Below are positions 5,703-5,973 of a stretch of 5,973 nucleotides of DNA, one piece after another. The notes beneath the pieces were generated by a model. The model did not search any database. It was not told where the DNA came from and saw nothing but the letters and a program-made list of their open reading frames with translations. Positions within the stretch are counted from its first letter, which is position 1. Every line of letters begins with the position of its first letter. Source of the stretch: Clostridia bacterium (GTDB lineage: Bacteria; Bacillota; Clostridia; UMGS1810). The stretch is from NCBI GenBank assembly GCA_017503945.1, contig JAFVSB010000004.1:1-5973 (forward strand). Direction: 5' to 3'. Made by a program: the position numbers and the translations under genes.

Positions 5703-5973
5703 GATTTACCACCCTTTCCCATTTGTCATGTACATAAGAGTTTTCTTTTAATATATTCCTGTAATAATCATATGTGTCGTGAGCAAGCTTCCATTGTACC
5801 TCGTCTTTTTGCACTCCGTTTTCTATGTCGCACAAAAAGCTCACAAGAAAATGACGGCACTCGCGTTTGTCCATGTAGCTTAGTTTTTTCTCGAGTGGAG
5901 CAAAAAGCCCCGCAAGGCATCGTCTGAGCACAGCGCCTATAGCGCCTGCCGCAGCGATGACAGAGGCGGCATA
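5689..5973 (-). CDS. Holin-adjacent small phage protein, 5' end outside the window
   Basis: The frame is open to the right edge, giving 94 visible residues; the true start is not seen. A GTG at 5929-5931 is in frame but has no good ribosome site, and 14 open codons precede it. The visible protein begins with an Ala/Gly/Ile-rich hydrophobic stretch (YAASVIAAAGAIGAVLRR) that looks like a membrane anchor. It continues LFAPLEKKLSYMDKRECRHF, a DIENGVQKDEVQWKLAHD segment and a closing NSYVHDKWERV. I recognise the pattern L-x-x-D-x-x-x-C-x-x-x-L-x-x-F-L-x-D-hE-x-G ... NSYhxxxWE from small proteins next to holins in Bacillota prophages. Their role is unknown to me; a cytoplasmic partner or regulator of holin action is one guess. 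Its stop overlaps the holin start by 14 nt. Confidence 0.7.
   Translation of the reverse strand, partial: YAASVIAAAGAIGAVLRRCLAGLFAPLEKKLSYMDKRECRHFLVSFLCDIENGVQKDEVQWKLAHDTYDYYRNILKENSYVHDKWERVVNHESN

Noticed and set aside
1304..5973. Anti-phage defence or toxin cargo within the prophage
   Set aside because: Every gene on this strand fits a lysis or virion-structure role or a small phage family; no nuclease, toxin-antitoxin or reverse-transcriptase motif was seen.

Overview
The window looks like a low-to-mid GC Bacillota (Clostridia-type) genome in which a host lipid-kinase gene meets the end of a prophage late operon. The host assignment is inferred from strong AGGAGG-type ribosome binding sites, GTG and TTG starts, a YerQ/DgkB-type lipid kinase, and phage proteins that resemble those of gut Clostridia/Oscillospirales prophages. 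This is recollection of families, not a database result.

Layout. Bases 1-347 hold no credible gene. They contain an 83-bp perfect direct repeat (1-83 and 192-274) full of small hairpins, a terminator-like hairpin with a T-run (173-208), and an extended -10 promoter (279-307). The promoter leads into a + strand diacylglycerol kinase family gene (348-1304). A 17-bp inverted repeat at 1304-1339 acts as a shared terminator between the kinase and the converging - strand operon.

From 1349 to the right edge everything is on the - strand and tightly packed, with gaps of at most 15 nt or overlaps. In transcription order the operon holds: a holin-adjacent, possibly membrane-anchored small protein whose 5' end is cut by the window; a three-helix holin; an N-acetylmuramoyl-L-alanine amidase endolysin with two C-terminal repeats; a 58-residue coiled-coil-like protein starting at GTG; a 118-residue protein of a head-tail adaptor-like phage family; a 600-residue beta-propeller-like virion protein starting at TTG; and a 312-residue charged, Tyr-rich phage protein that could be an ejection or internal virion protein.

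How they work together: the holin opens the membrane and the amidase cleaves peptidoglycan to release virions. The last three large genes probably build the neck, tail hub and injection apparatus. Lysis genes lie upstream of these connector-type genes in one translationally coupled unit. No terminase, portal, capsid, tape measure, integrase or attachment site is visible; if present, they lie beyond base 5973. I see no clear sign of a wholly new system. The most notable items are the repeat upstream of the kinase, the 312-residue protein and the gene order.
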